From Lamprocystis purpurea DSM 4197 (lineage in GTDB: Bacteria > Pseudomonadota > Gammaproteobacteria > Chromatiales > Chromatiaceae), in NCBI RefSeq assembly GCF_000379525.1, contig NZ_KB902495.1, forward strand, positions 32,914 through 66,047: a stretch of DNA of 33,134 nt. The letters run 5' to 3'. Shown one piece after another: positions 16,935 to 25,022 of this stretch. Position 1 is the stretch's first letter. Each line of letters starts with the position of its first letter. A model generated the notes under the pieces. It was not told the origin of the DNA. It searched no databases and saw nothing but the letters and a program-made list of their open reading frames with translations. The translations under genes were made by a program, and so were the position numbers.

Positions 16935-17309
16935 ATGAATAACACCATTGCAACCTGCGCTTGGTCGGGCGTCGCGCACGCGCCCCGCTTCCTGCCCCGA
17001 TTCGCGATCGGTGCGCTGGCAACGCTCGTGCTTGCGGCCTGTGCCTCATCACCGAACGACCCGACCGGTGTCATCTCGATCACCGTGAAACCCGGCGACA
17101 CCGGCACCTGCGAGTCGACCCCCTGCCAGGTGAACCTGGTCATGCCGCCCGGCCAGGGGAGCTTCGAGGTCACCGGTAACGAAGTGCGGGTCGGCAGTTT
17201 TCCGGCCGGCCAGACGGTGAATCTGGGCGGCTATTGGCAGTCCCAGAAATTCGCCATCGTCGGCGCCGGGGTGCCGCCGGCCTACGTCTATATCACCGCG
17301 CCTCAGTGA
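16935..17309 (+). CDS. Putative small lipoprotein
   Basis: 124 residues. The signal sequence is long (about 35 residues), with a Leu/Ala-rich core ending LVLAAC; Cys36 is the likely lipidated residue and is followed by ASS, favouring the outer membrane. The mature part (VISITVKPGDTG... PCQVNLVMPPGQGSFEVTGN) looks beta-rich, with one cysteine pair (TCESTPCQ) that could form a disulfide. No ribosome site is evident before the ATG, so the start is uncertain. It converges on rimI with a 28-bp gap. Confidence 0.65.
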   Translation: MNNTIATCAWSGVAHAPRFLPRFAIGALATLVLAACASSPNDPTGVISITVKPGDTGTCESTPCQVNLVMPPGQGSFEVTGNEVRVGSFPAGQTVNLGGYWQSQKFAIVGAGVPPAYVYITAPQ

Positions 17310-17337
17310 CCCAGGCGGCGCTGTCGCCGGGCCCGCG

Positions 17338-17802
17338 TCAGAGCGCCAGCGCCAACACCACCGCATCCTCCCGCCCATTGCGCGCCGGGTAATAGCCCCG
17401 GCGCGTGCCGATCTCACAGAAGCCCTCAGCGGCATAGAGTCGGCGCGCGAGTTGATTGGAAACCCGCACCTCCAGAAATGCCGTATCCGCGCCGCGTTCC
17501 CGCGCCTGCGCCAAAAGGCGTCGGAGCAGCCGTCGCCCGACACCCAGACCCTGCCACTGCGGATGGACGCAGATATTGAGCACATGACACTCGTCGGCCC
17601 CGATGGACATGACCGCGTGGGCCACCACCAGTCGGCCCAAGTCCGCCACCCAGCAGTTGTAGCCCACCCGCAGACATTCCCGAAAGACCTCCTCCTCCCA
17701 CGGAAAGTCACAAGCCGCCGCCTCCGACTGCATGATCGCGTCGAGATCGGGCTCGCGCATGGGTCGAAAAGCAAAGTCCGGCCCCAGTGCCGCGGCTTTC
17801 AT
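17338..17802 (-). CDS. rimI: GNAT acetyltransferase, RimI-like
   Basis: 154 residues from the ATG at 17802; the frame is open further upstream, but only inside the transporter gene. It has GNAT motifs: FRPMREPDLDAIM near the start, VADLGRLVVAHAVMS, the acetyl-CoA loop VHPQWQGLGVGRRLLRRLL (Q/RxxGxG), and FLEVRVSNQLARRLYAAEGF followed by GYYPARNGREDAVVLAL, which is characteristic of RimI, the enzyme that acetylates the N-terminal alanine of ribosomal protein S18. The start lies six bases after the stop of the MFS transporter gene, with no strong ribosome site of its own, which suggests translational coupling. Confidence 0.9.
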   Translation of the reverse strand: MKAAALGPDFAFRPMREPDLDAIMQSEAAACDFPWEEEVFRECLRVGYNCWVADLGRLVVAHAVMSIGADECHVLNICVHPQWQGLGVGRRLLRRLLAQARERGADTAFLEVRVSNQLARRLYAAEGFCEIGTRRGYYPARNGREDAVVLALAL

Positions 17803-17807
17803 AGGAG

Positions 17808-19094
17808 TCAGGCCCGCGCCGCCGCCCGCCCCGCCGCCACATCGACCCGCGTCAGCAGCAAGGCGCCGATCAGAAACAGCGCCAGGATGGGCAGCAGCGA
17901 CAGTCGGGGGTCGCCGGTCAGGGCCGCGGTGGTGCCGACCAGGAAGGGTCCGAGCACGGCGCCGAACTTGCCGACCATGTTGTAGAACCCGAACAATTCG
18001 GCGGTTTGGCCGGCCGGGATCAGGCCGGCGAAGAGCGCGCGCGAGAGTGCCTGCACACCGCCCTGAACCAGGCCGATGGCGACCGCCAGGGCGTAGAAAT
18101 GCGCCAATTGCTGCATCTGCGAGGCGGCGGCCACGACCAGCAGGTAAACGCCGATGGCCAGCAGGATGCTGGGCTTGGGCCCCCAGCGCGTGCCGAGGTG
18201 ACCGAACACCAGCGCCGCCGGGAACCCGACGAATTGGGTGATCAGCAGCGCCACCATCAAACTGGACGCCGGGAATCCCAGGGAAAGCCCGAAGTCCACG
18301 GCCATGAAGATGATGGTGTCCACCCCGTCGATATAGAACCAGTAGGCGATGAGAAACAGAAAGGTGTTGCGCAGCAAGCGGATCGTCCGGAAGGTCTGCG
18401 CCAGTTCGGCGAAGGCGCCGCGCAGCGCCGCGCCGAGGGTCTTGCCTCCCTGACCCCGTGACTCGGGAACCAGGAGCGCCAGCGGGAGGGTGAAGACCGC
18501 CCACCACAGGGCGACCCCGAGGAAGGCGACCTGCACCGCCTGCCCCTGATCCGCCAGACCGAAGGTCGTCGGGGTCAAAACCATGACGACATTGAGTGCG
18601 AACAGCAGGCCGCCCCCCAGGTAGCCGAGCGCGTACGCGAGCGAGGAGACCCGCTCGTAATCGCCGGGCGCGGCGATATCGGTGATGAGCGCGTCATTGA
18701 AGATGTTACTCGCCAGGAAGCCCAGGAGTCCCAGCAAATAGAGCGACAGGGCGGCGAGCCAATGCCCGGCAGCCAGCCAGAAGAGCCCGCCGGTCGCCAG
18801 CACCCCGAGCGCTGTAAAGAACAGCAGGAAGCGCTTCTTCGCTCCCAGTTGATCGGCCAGCGCACCGAGCAGGGGCGCCACGCACACCAGGATCAGGCTG
18901 GCGGTGCTGCTCGCGTAACCGAGCGCGCGGGTGCTCTCGGTGACGGCCAGATCCGCGGCCCAGAATTCCTTGAAGAAGACCGGGAAAAATCCGGCGATGA
19001 CCACGGTGGCGAAGGCCGAATTAGCCCAGTCATAGCAGGCCCAGGCCAAAACCTGACGGCGCGGACCTGGGCGATCGATGGGATTCGATGTCAT
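17808..19094 (-). CDS. MFS transporter, UMF1/Atg22-like family
   Basis: 428 residues with about 12 hydrophobic segments. The opening WACYDWANSAFATVVIAGFFPVFF and the internal DYERVSSLAYALGYLGGGLL are signatures of the UMF1 (unknown major facilitator) family related to fungal Atg22. It is an inner-membrane transporter of unknown substrate; Atg22 exports amino acids from vacuoles, but no bacterial substrate can be inferred. The ATG at 19094 precedes MTSNPIDRPG. It is cotranscribed with rimI, which follows at once. A repeat cluster (19110-19288) lies immediately upstream of the start and must contain or border the promoter. Confidence 0.9.
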   Translation of the reverse strand: MTSNPIDRPGPRRQVLAWACYDWANSAFATVVIAGFFPVFFKEFWAADLAVTESTRALGYASSTASLILVCVAPLLGALADQLGAKKRFLLFFTALGVLATGGLFWLAAGHWLAALSLYLLGLLGFLASNIFNDALITDIAAPGDYERVSSLAYALGYLGGGLLFALNVVMVLTPTTFGLADQGQAVQVAFLGVALWWAVFTLPLALLVPESRGQGGKTLGAALRGAFAELAQTFRTIRLLRNTFLFLIAYWFYIDGVDTIIFMAVDFGLSLGFPASSLMVALLITQFVGFPAALVFGHLGTRWGPKPSILLAIGVYLLVVAAASQMQQLAHFYALAVAIGLVQGGVQALSRALFAGLIPAGQTAELFGFYNMVGKFGAVLGPFLVGTTAALTGDPRLSLLPILALFLIGALLLTRVDVAAGRAAARA

Positions 19095-19109
19095 TAGGAT
19101 CGCTCATTA

Positions 19110-19288
19110 AGGAACAGTTCACGAATACGTTTCTCGTTCCCACGCTTTTCTCGTTCCCACGCTCCAGCGTGGGAATGCCGTCCGGCCGCTCCAGCGGCCA
19201 GTGGTGCCACGCGACGCCGGAGCGTCGCGACTTGCTCCCACGCTGGAGCGTGGGAGCCAGATCCAATTCGATTACGACAACGACAACG
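19110..19288 (-). repeat. Composite repeat: REP-like hairpin cluster bounded by shared end sequences
   Basis: The boundaries AGGAACAGTTCACGAATA (19110-19127) and CGATTACGACAACGACAACG (19269-19288) recur at the element near 3066-3311. Between them are a doubled CTCGTTCCCACG and four hairpins: CCCACGCTCCAGCGTGGG (19156-19173), GGCCGCTCCAGCGGCC (19184-19199), GCGACGCCGGAGCGTCGC (19211-19228) and the stem around CCCACGCTGGAGCGTGGG (19235-19256). Such REP/BIME-like units are common between genes in gammaproteobacteria. It separates the response regulator gene from the MFS gene. Confidence 0.85.
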
Positions 19289-19317
19289 ACAGTGAATGGG
19301 CGCTGGGCCACCGACAA

Positions 19318-19935
19318 TCACCCCTCCTCCCGCCCCGCGATCAGGACCATCCGCACCAGCTCGGCCAGCGATTCGGCGCGCATCTTCTCCATCACCCGCG
19401 CACGATGGGCCTCGACCGTTTTCGGCGTCACCCCCAGGGCGACGGCGATCTCCCGATTGGCCTTGCCGTCGGTGACCATGCCCATGACCTCATGCTCGCG
19501 CGGGGTCAGGTCCGCCACGCGCGCCAGGATGTCGGCACGGGCCGCGCGGCTCAGACGCTGCCGCTGATCGACTTCCAGCGCCCGTTGGATGCTGCGCAGC
19601 AGATCCTCGTCATGGAAGGGCTTTTCGATGAAGTCCATGGCCCCGGCGCGCATTGCCTTGACCGCCATGCCCACGTCGCCATGGCCGGTAATGATGATGA
19701 CCGGGAGGTGATAACCCTCCCGCGCCAGATAGCTCTGGAGCTCCAGTCCGCTCATACCGGGCATGCGCACGTCGAGTAACAGACAGCCGGCGCGTTCCGG
19801 ATAAAAGTTGCTCAGAAAGGCGTCGGCGGACTCGAAGGTCTTGACCTGCATCCCCGTGGATTCGATCAGCCATTGCAGCGAGGTGCGCATGGCCTGGTCG
19901 TCATCGACGACAAAGACAGTGGGATTGGTGCTCAT
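19318..19935 (-). CDS. FixJ-family response regulator
   Basis: 205 residues. A receiver domain (about 5-120) has the acidic pair VVDDD, phosphoacceptor Asp55 (LLLDVRMPGMSG), the Thr in IIITGHGD and Lys in EKPF. A LuxR/FixJ-type helix-turn-helix (about 140-200) reads LTPREHEVMGMVTDGKANRE followed by TVEAHRARVMEKM. It should bind DNA once phosphorylated by the histidine kinase encoded just upstream; start and kinase stop overlap as ATGA (19932-19935). The target promoter is not known and the flanking genes give no clear clue. Confidence 0.95.
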   Translation of the reverse strand: MSTNPTVFVVDDDQAMRTSLQWLIESTGMQVKTFESADAFLSNFYPERAGCLLLDVRMPGMSGLELQSYLAREGYHLPVIIITGHGDVGMAVKAMRAGAMDFIEKPFHDEDLLRSIQRALEVDQRQRLSRAARADILARVADLTPREHEVMGMVTDGKANREIAVALGVTPKTVEAHRARVMEKMRAESLAELVRMVLIAGREEG

Positions 19936-22577
19936 CGGGTAGTTCCTATGGCAGTGGGCGGCTCCGGCTCGGGGTCCTCCGCGGCGGGGATCTCCGCAAG
20001 CGGCAGCGCGACATGAAAAACGGTGCCCTGACCCGGCTCGGACTCGGCCCAGATGCGCCCGTCATGGTTTTCCAGGATGGTCTGGCTGATCGGCAGACCC
20101 ATACCCATGCCCCCGGATTTGGTGGTAAAAAAGGGATCGAACCACTGGGCCAGACGCTCGCCCTCCACGCCGGGACCGGTGTCCTGCACCGCGACCAAGG
20201 CCTGGGCCTTGCGGACCCTGGTATGAATGACCAGCCGCCGCGACGCCTCGGGGGTCTCTTCGAGTGCATCGAGCGCGTTGCGCAACAGGTTGAGCAAGAC
20301 CTGTTCGATCTGCACCAGGTCCACATGCACCGGGATGCCCTCGGGAGCCAGATCCAATTCAATCTGGACGCCGAGCTTCGCGGTCTCGAACTCGACGAAG
20401 GTACAGACTTCACGGACCAGATGATTCAAATCCAGATCGGCGCGCAGCGGCGGCTGCTTGCCGACCAGGGCACGCAGCCGCCGGATAATCTCACTGGCAC
20501 GCTTCGCCTGGCTGGTGATCTGCGCCAGAGCGCCCAGCAAATCCTCGGTCTGGCCCTGGCCGCTCTGCATCCGCCGGGTACAGCCATTGGCGTAATTGAC
20601 GATCGCCGACAGGGGTTGATTCAGTTCATGGGCCATGCCGGTCGCCACCTCGCCCATGGTGCTCAATCGGCTCACGTGCACCAGTTCGGCCTGGTGTTGG
20701 CGGGACTCCTGCTCGGCGCGGCGCACGGCGGTGATGTCACGCGCATAGATGTTAACGTAGCCCAGATCCCGGATCGGGGCGAACAGCAAGGCATAGATCG
20801 TCCCCGAGAGGTCGGTCTCCCGCTCCCGTGGCGCACCCTGCTCCAGGACCTGGGTCACTTCCGCCGCCCACTCATCGGGCAGCGCCCCGCCCTGCTCGGT
20901 CCCCCAGGCGAGCAGCAGGGGGCGACTCGCGTTGTTGGCATAGGCGATCTGCCCGCCCGCGGTCACCCGCAGGATCGGGTTCGGGCTCTCGCTGGCCAGC
21001 CGCGCCAGGCTCTTGATCTCACGCTCCGCCTGCTTGCGGCTGCTGATGTCATGAATATAAACGGTGTAAAAGCGCTCGGCCTCCAGGTCGATCGGCACGA
21101 TGGAGATCTCCACCGGGATCTCCGCGCCGTCGCCTTTGAGGGCAACCAACTCACCACGGCCCTTGGGTTCCAGCCCATCGTGGCGGGACCGATCGAGCAG
21201 CCGCCGGAAGGCGGTTCGCGCCACCTCGGGCAACAGCCGCTCGCCGAAAGGGCTGCCGATCACCTCCTGACGTTGCAGACCAAACATCCGCTCGGCGGCC
21301 GGATTGACCTCGCTGATGCAGCCCGCATGGTTGAGGGTCACGATGGCGTCCAGCGCCGCCTCCATCACCGCCGCCTTGAGCGCCTCGCTCTCGCGCATTT
21401 CCGCCTGATGGCGGAGGCTCATCTCCTCACGCGCCTTGAGCACCAGTTGGGTGAAGTGCGCGATCCACTCCTCCAGCAGCAGCAACTGATTGCCGGCCCG
21501 CTGAAAGCCGGGTTCCTTGATCCCCAGCGCCCGCTGCGAAAACCGGGTCATGCGCTTCAAGACCCGATTGAGCCGCGCCGAGACCAGATAGATCACCCAG
21601 GCGAACACCAGGATGAAGGCCGCGGCGGCGAAGAAGCGCTGCCGCCGCTCGAAGATGCGCACATGGCGGGACATGCGCTCCAGATTGCCCTGGGTGACCA
21701 GGGTGGCAAACAACAGGTTGGCGTCCGCCCCCTCATATTCCGGCAGCGACTGTGACGTGACCAGATAGCCGTCACGGAGCGTCGTGAGCGTCGTCCCGGG
21801 GGGCAACTCGGCCGAATCCACGCTCGCCAGGATGCGCTGATCGTCCCCGTCCACCAGCGCCACCGCCACCCGGCTCAGGTCCACACCCCGCTGGGAGGCG
21901 GTCAGAAAGGCGTCATCGATGGGGACCAGGACCACCAGATACCCCATATGGTAGCCGCCCGAATCTTCGACCGCGTCGCTGACCAGCAGGTACAGCACCT
22001 CACCGAGCTTGACCGGCACCGTCCGCACCGCGCTGGTATCCAGCGAGTGGGCCGGGAGACTGGCCGCCAGTTCGACCGGCAGCGGATCCGAGCCGGCCTG
22101 ATAGACCTCCCGCACCCGGCCCTGGGGATCGGTCAGCAGCACATGGCTGGGCGGACGCAGTGCGTCCCGCGCGAAGAAATCGGGCAGCCAATACGGACGG
22201 AACTCCAGGTAGACCACCGGCCGCACGACATCGCTGTCGGACCAGAACAGCGGCTCCAGGTATTCCGCCAGACGCCGATGGTTGGCCAAGAGACGCGTGG
22301 TCATTCCATACCCGGCCAGGTAGCGGTCGAAGCGAATCAGGCTCTCGCGGGCCTGGACGTCGAGTTGATTGCGCAGTTCCTGACCGAAGATCTTGCCCAC
22401 CTGGCGCGTCTGAATCTGATCGAGGATGCCCCATACGCCAAGTCCCGCGATCAACCCGACCAGGATCGCGATCAACGGCATGGGGACACGCCGTAACAAG
22501 CGCGTCAGGACCGGTTTGACTGGGATGCGGTGCACGTACCTGGGTTCGCCTGGGAGACCCGGCCGGCGGTCAGCCAC
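19932..22577 (-). CDS. Membrane-bound PAS sensor histidine kinase
   Basis: 881 residues from a GTG start. A transmembrane helix lies at about 34-52 (PLIAILVGLIAGLGVWGIL) and a second at about 318-337 (FFAAAAFILVFAWVIYLV), enclosing a periplasmic sensor region of about 260 residues. A first PAS domain (about 405-520, ALDAIVTLNHAGCISEVNPA) and a second PAS-like region (about 525-625) follow. The HisKA domain has His650 in GMAHELNQPLSAIVNYANG, and the ATPase domain has DTGPGV and GGMGMGLPIS. All catalytic motifs are intact. The HELNQPLSAIVNYANG box is of the FixL/DctB-like class. The signal is unknown; no heme-binding or redox residue pattern was recognised. It forms an operon with the FixJ-type regulator. 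Confidence 0.93.
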   Translation of the reverse strand: MADRRPGLPGEPRYVHRIPVKPVLTRLLRRVPMPLIAILVGLIAGLGVWGILDQIQTRQVGKIFGQELRNQLDVQARESLIRFDRYLAGYGMTTRLLANHRRLAEYLEPLFWSDSDVVRPVVYLEFRPYWLPDFFARDALRPPSHVLLTDPQGRVREVYQAGSDPLPVELAASLPAHSLDTSAVRTVPVKLGEVLYLLVSDAVEDSGGYHMGYLVVLVPIDDAFLTASQRGVDLSRVAVALVDGDDQRILASVDSAELPPGTTLTTLRDGYLVTSQSLPEYEGADANLLFATLVTQGNLERMSRHVRIFERRQRFFAAAAFILVFAWVIYLVSARLNRVLKRMTRFSQRALGIKEPGFQRAGNQLLLLEEWIAHFTQLVLKAREEMSLRHQAEMRESEALKAAVMEAALDAIVTLNHAGCISEVNPAAERMFGLQRQEVIGSPFGERLLPEVARTAFRRLLDRSRHDGLEPKGRGELVALKGDGAEIPVEISIVPIDLEAERFYTVYIHDISSRKQAEREIKSLARLASESPNPILRVTAGGQIAYANNASRPLLLAWGTEQGGALPDEWAAEVTQVLEQGAPRERETDLSGTIYALLFAPIRDLGYVNIYARDITAVRRAEQESRQHQAELVHVSRLSTMGEVATGMAHELNQPLSAIVNYANGCTRRMQSGQGQTEDLLGALAQITSQAKRASEIIRRLRALVGKQPPLRADLDLNHLVREVCTFVEFETAKLGVQIELDLAPEGIPVHVDLVQIEQVLLNLLRNALDALEETPEASRRLVIHTRVRKAQALVAVQDTGPGVEGERLAQWFDPFFTTKSGGMGMGLPISQTILENHDGRIWAESEPGQGTVFHVALPLAEIPAAEDPEPEPPTAIGTTR

Positions 22578-22851
22578 CAGCCGTCAGATCGGAGTGGATT
22601 GGAACAATGTCCTGGGCGCGCGTCCAGGCCGCCGCGCGGTGACCTGACAAGCGGTACGCCCGGTACGGAAACCAGCCACAGCGCACGCCTGAACGCTGAC
22701 GGCTGATCCTTGGCCGCGCCTTGCAGTGTCACCGAGTCGGCACTTGAGGCGCAAGAACTTCCGACGACACCGCCGATCACCCTGCTTGCCGGGCGCAGCG
22801 GGCCGCGGCGAGTCCGGGTTACGACTTCACATAATATTTTTCTCCGACCCC

Positions 22852-22880
22852 TTGACACCCGCGCTACCAGGATCTATTTT
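22852..22880 (+). promoter_or_regulatory. Predicted hsp20 promoter (sigma-70-like)
   Basis: A perfect -35 TTGACA (22852-22857), a 17-bp spacer and -10 TATTTT (22875-22880). CTTGACA also resembles the sigma-32 -35 (CTTGAAA), but no CCCCAT-like -10 is at the right distance, so a housekeeping promoter is preferred. The leader to the ATG would be about 80 nt. Confidence 0.6.
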
Positions 22881-22941
22881 ACATAACACAGGCGCTCAAC
22901 CGAGGCTTGCAGGTGACGCGGTTCGTAAGAACGCATCGATC

Positions 22942-22965
22942 CATATTGCTCAACTTGAGGATATG
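22942..22965 (+). promoter_or_regulatory. ROSE-like RNA thermometer hairpin over the hsp20 ribosome site
   Basis: CATATTGCT (22942-22950) folds onto AGGATATG (22958-22965) across a seven-base loop. Pairs run C22942-G22965 to U22946-A22961, then U22947-G22960, with G22948 bulged, C22949-G22959 and U22950-A22958. UUGCU opposite AGGA with an unpaired G is the defining ROSE arrangement, and the AGGA is the ribosome site seven bases before the ATG. In the family the hairpin melts at heat-shock temperature and frees translation. Confidence 0.8.
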
Positions 22966-22968
22966 TCC

Positions 22969-23436
22969 ATGACGACGATTGACTTCTCTCCCCTGTTCCG
23001 GTCCATGATCGGGTTTGACCGGTTCTCCAACGCGTTGGAGACCGCCTATCGTTCCGAGCCCGGCGGCTATCCGCCCTACAACGTCGAGGTCAGCGGTGAG
23101 AATGACTACCGCGTGACCATGGCGGTGGCCGGCTTCGCCGACAAGGACCTGGCCATCGAGGTCAAGGAGAACATCCTGACCGTCTCCGGCGCCCGCGGCG
23201 ATGAGGAGGAAACGGCTGAAACCCGTTATCTCTACCGCGGCATTGCCAACCGCAGCTTCGAGCGTAAGTTCCAGTTGGCGGACTATGTGCGGGTCGTGGA
23301 TGCGCGGCTGGAGAATGGCCTGTTGCATGTCGATCTGCGGCGCGAAGTACCCGAGGCGATGAAGCCTCGCAAGGTCGAAATCCGCACCGATCAGAGCCGT
23401 CTGATCGAGTCCGAGAAGCTGCGCGCTGTTGCATAA
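22969..23436 (+). CDS. hsp20: Small heat-shock protein, IbpA/Hsp20 class A
   Basis: 155 residues. The ATG at 22969 is preferred over the in-frame ATG at 22963, which lies only one base from the AGGA ribosome site. The N-terminus MTTIDFSPLFRSMIGFDRFS is the typical IbpA-class opening. The alpha-crystallin domain spans about 35-130 (YNVEVSGENDYRVTMAVAGF, then VRVVDARLENGLLHVDLRRE), and the tail has the IxI-like PRKVEI. It is an ATP-independent holdase that binds unfolding proteins in the cytoplasm. Expression should be controlled mainly at translation by the leader hairpin. A terminator follows at once, so it is monocistronic; a DegQ-type protease gene lies downstream. Confidence 0.96.
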   Translation: MTTIDFSPLFRSMIGFDRFSNALETAYRSEPGGYPPYNVEVSGENDYRVTMAVAGFADKDLAIEVKENILTVSGARGDEEETAETRYLYRGIANRSFERKFQLADYVRVVDARLENGLLHVDLRREVPEAMKPRKVEIRTDQSRLIESEKLRAVA

Positions 23437-23462
23437 GCGCGGGCTGACTGACGGGTAGAACG

Positions 23463-23494
23463 GAGGCCGGGCGCAAGCCCGGCCTTCTTTTTTT
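23463..23494 (+). terminator. Rho-independent terminator of hsp20
   Basis: GGCCGGGC (23465-23472) pairs with GCCCGGCC (23477-23484) around a GCAA tetraloop. It is followed by TTCTTTTTTT. It starts 27 bp after the hsp20 stop codon. Confidence 0.93.
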
Positions 23495-23588
23495 CAGAGC
23501 GGTCGGCCATTCTCCATGCCATCCCCGGATTGCCTCCCAGCCCTGGCGCCGCCATATCCGCCCCATGGTTATTTTGGAATCCAGACCC

Positions 23589-24950
23589 ATGAGGCACACC
23601 TACCGAACCCTGCCCCGCTCACTGGTCCCGGCGCTGGCCGCGGCCCTGCTTGGCTGCGGACTCCCGGCACAGGCCGCCCTGCCAACGGGAGTTGACGGCC
23701 AGGCCCTGCCGACGCTGGCCCCGATGCTGGAGCGGGCCATGCCCGCGGTGGTCAACATCTCGACCGTCACCCGCATCGAGCAAGCGGATCATCCGCTGCT
23801 GCGCGACCCCTTCTTCCGGCACTTTTTCGACATCCCGCAACACCGTGAGCGGCAGGACAGCAGCCTGGGCTCCGGCGTCATCGTCGACGCGAAACAAGGT
23901 CTGGTCCTCACCAATCACCATGTCATCGCCAAGGCGGACGAGATCCGGGTGACCCTGGGCGACGGCCGCACCTTGAAAGCCGACCTGGTGGGCGCCGATC
24001 CGGAAACGGACGTGGCGGTACTGCGCGTGCCTTCCCAGGGGCTGACCGCCCTCGCGCTGGCGGACTCGGACCGGCTCAAGGTCGGCGATTTCGTGGTCGC
24101 CGTCGGCAACCCCTTCGGCCTGAGCCAGACGGTGACCTCCGGCATCATCAGCGGGCTGGGCCGCGCCGGGTTGGGAATCGAGGGTTATGAGAGCTTTATC
24201 CAGACCGACGCCTCGATCAACCCCGGCAACTCCGGCGGCCCCCTGGTCAACCTGCGCGGCGAACTGGTGGGCATCAACACCGCCATCCTGGCGCCCGGCG
24301 GCGGCAACATCGGCATCGGCTTCGCCATCCCGATCAATATGGCCCGTTCGATCATGGACCAAATCCTGGATCACGGAGCGGTGCGGCGCGGCCAGTTCGG
24401 GGTCGCCGTACAGGACCTGACCCCGGACCTGGCCAATGCCATGGGGGTGGAGCGCCGCGGCGTGCTGATCTCGGCCATCGAACCCGATTCGGCCGCCGCC
24501 GCGGCCGGCCTGCGCGAAGGGGATCTGATCCTGCGCCTGGATGGCCGCCCGGTGACCAGCGCGGCGGATGTCAGGAACCAGTTCGGACTGCTGCGGGTCG
24601 GCGCGCGCGTGCAGCTCGACATTCTGCGCGACGGCAAACCCCGGACCCTGACCGGCGAGATCGCCGATCCCTACCGCGACTTCACCCGCGGCGACAAGCT
24701 CGCCGCCACCCTGGCCGGTGCCCTGCTGGGCGAGGCCCCCGGACGCCCCGCCGGAGTCGCCGTGGGCACCGTCACCGTCGACAGCCCGGCCTGGCAATCC
24801 GGTCTGCGCGAAGGCGACCTGATCCGCCAGGCCAACGGGATACCGATCGTCGACGTGCGCGACCTGACCAAGGTCCTGCGCCAATCCGGCGGGGTGCGGA
24901 GCCTGCATGTGCAGCGGGGCGATCAGTTGATTCTGTTGGCGCGACGGTAG
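23589..24950 (+). CDS. degQ: Periplasmic serine endoprotease, DegP/DegQ family
   Basis: 453 residues from the ATG at 23589; the ATG at 23565 would add eight residues before the signal peptide (RHTYRTLPRSLVPALAAALL... AQA) and is less likely. The trypsin-like domain has the triad His111 (LTNHHVIA), Asp141 (ETDVAVLRV) and Ser215 (GNSGGPLVN). Two PDZ domains follow (about 275-365 and 375-450; VLISAIEPDSAAAAAGLREGD and GTVTVDSPAWQSGLREGD). This is the full family architecture. It degrades or refolds misfolded envelope proteins. Length and a short LA loop (HFFDIPQHRERQD) fit DegQ better than DegP. Being next to hsp20 suggests a shared stress role, but the hsp20 terminator separates transcription. 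Confidence 0.93.
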   Translation: MRHTYRTLPRSLVPALAAALLGCGLPAQAALPTGVDGQALPTLAPMLERAMPAVVNISTVTRIEQADHPLLRDPFFRHFFDIPQHRERQDSSLGSGVIVDAKQGLVLTNHHVIAKADEIRVTLGDGRTLKADLVGADPETDVAVLRVPSQGLTALALADSDRLKVGDFVVAVGNPFGLSQTVTSGIISGLGRAGLGIEGYESFIQTDASINPGNSGGPLVNLRGELVGINTAILAPGGGNIGIGFAIPINMARSIMDQILDHGAVRRGQFGVAVQDLTPDLANAMGVERRGVLISAIEPDSAAAAAGLREGDLILRLDGRPVTSAADVRNQFGLLRVGARVQLDILRDGKPRTLTGEIADPYRDFTRGDKLAATLAGALLGEAPGRPAGVAVGTVTVDSPAWQSGLREGDLIRQANGIPIVDVRDLTKVLRQSGGVRSLHVQRGDQLILLARR

Positions 24951-25022
24951 CTGCCGACAGGCTGCTAGAATGCGGTCTAGCGCCTTCCCCTGTCGTTTTT
25001 TCCCTTGTCGACCCCGAACACC

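Larger units (their letters stand above)
22578..22968. other. Intergenic region between the histidine kinase and hsp20
   Basis: This 391-bp divergent region contains the hsp20 promoter (22852-22880) and RNA thermometer (22942-22965) at its right side. The left 250 bp, which must hold the promoter of the kinase operon, show no gene and no site I could recognise. Confidence 0.6.

Noticed and set aside
17803-18507. N-terminal extension of RimI (open frame to 18507)
   Set aside because: It overlaps the MFS transporter gene in another frame and reads as Arg/Gly-rich shadow; the GNAT fold begins just after 17802.
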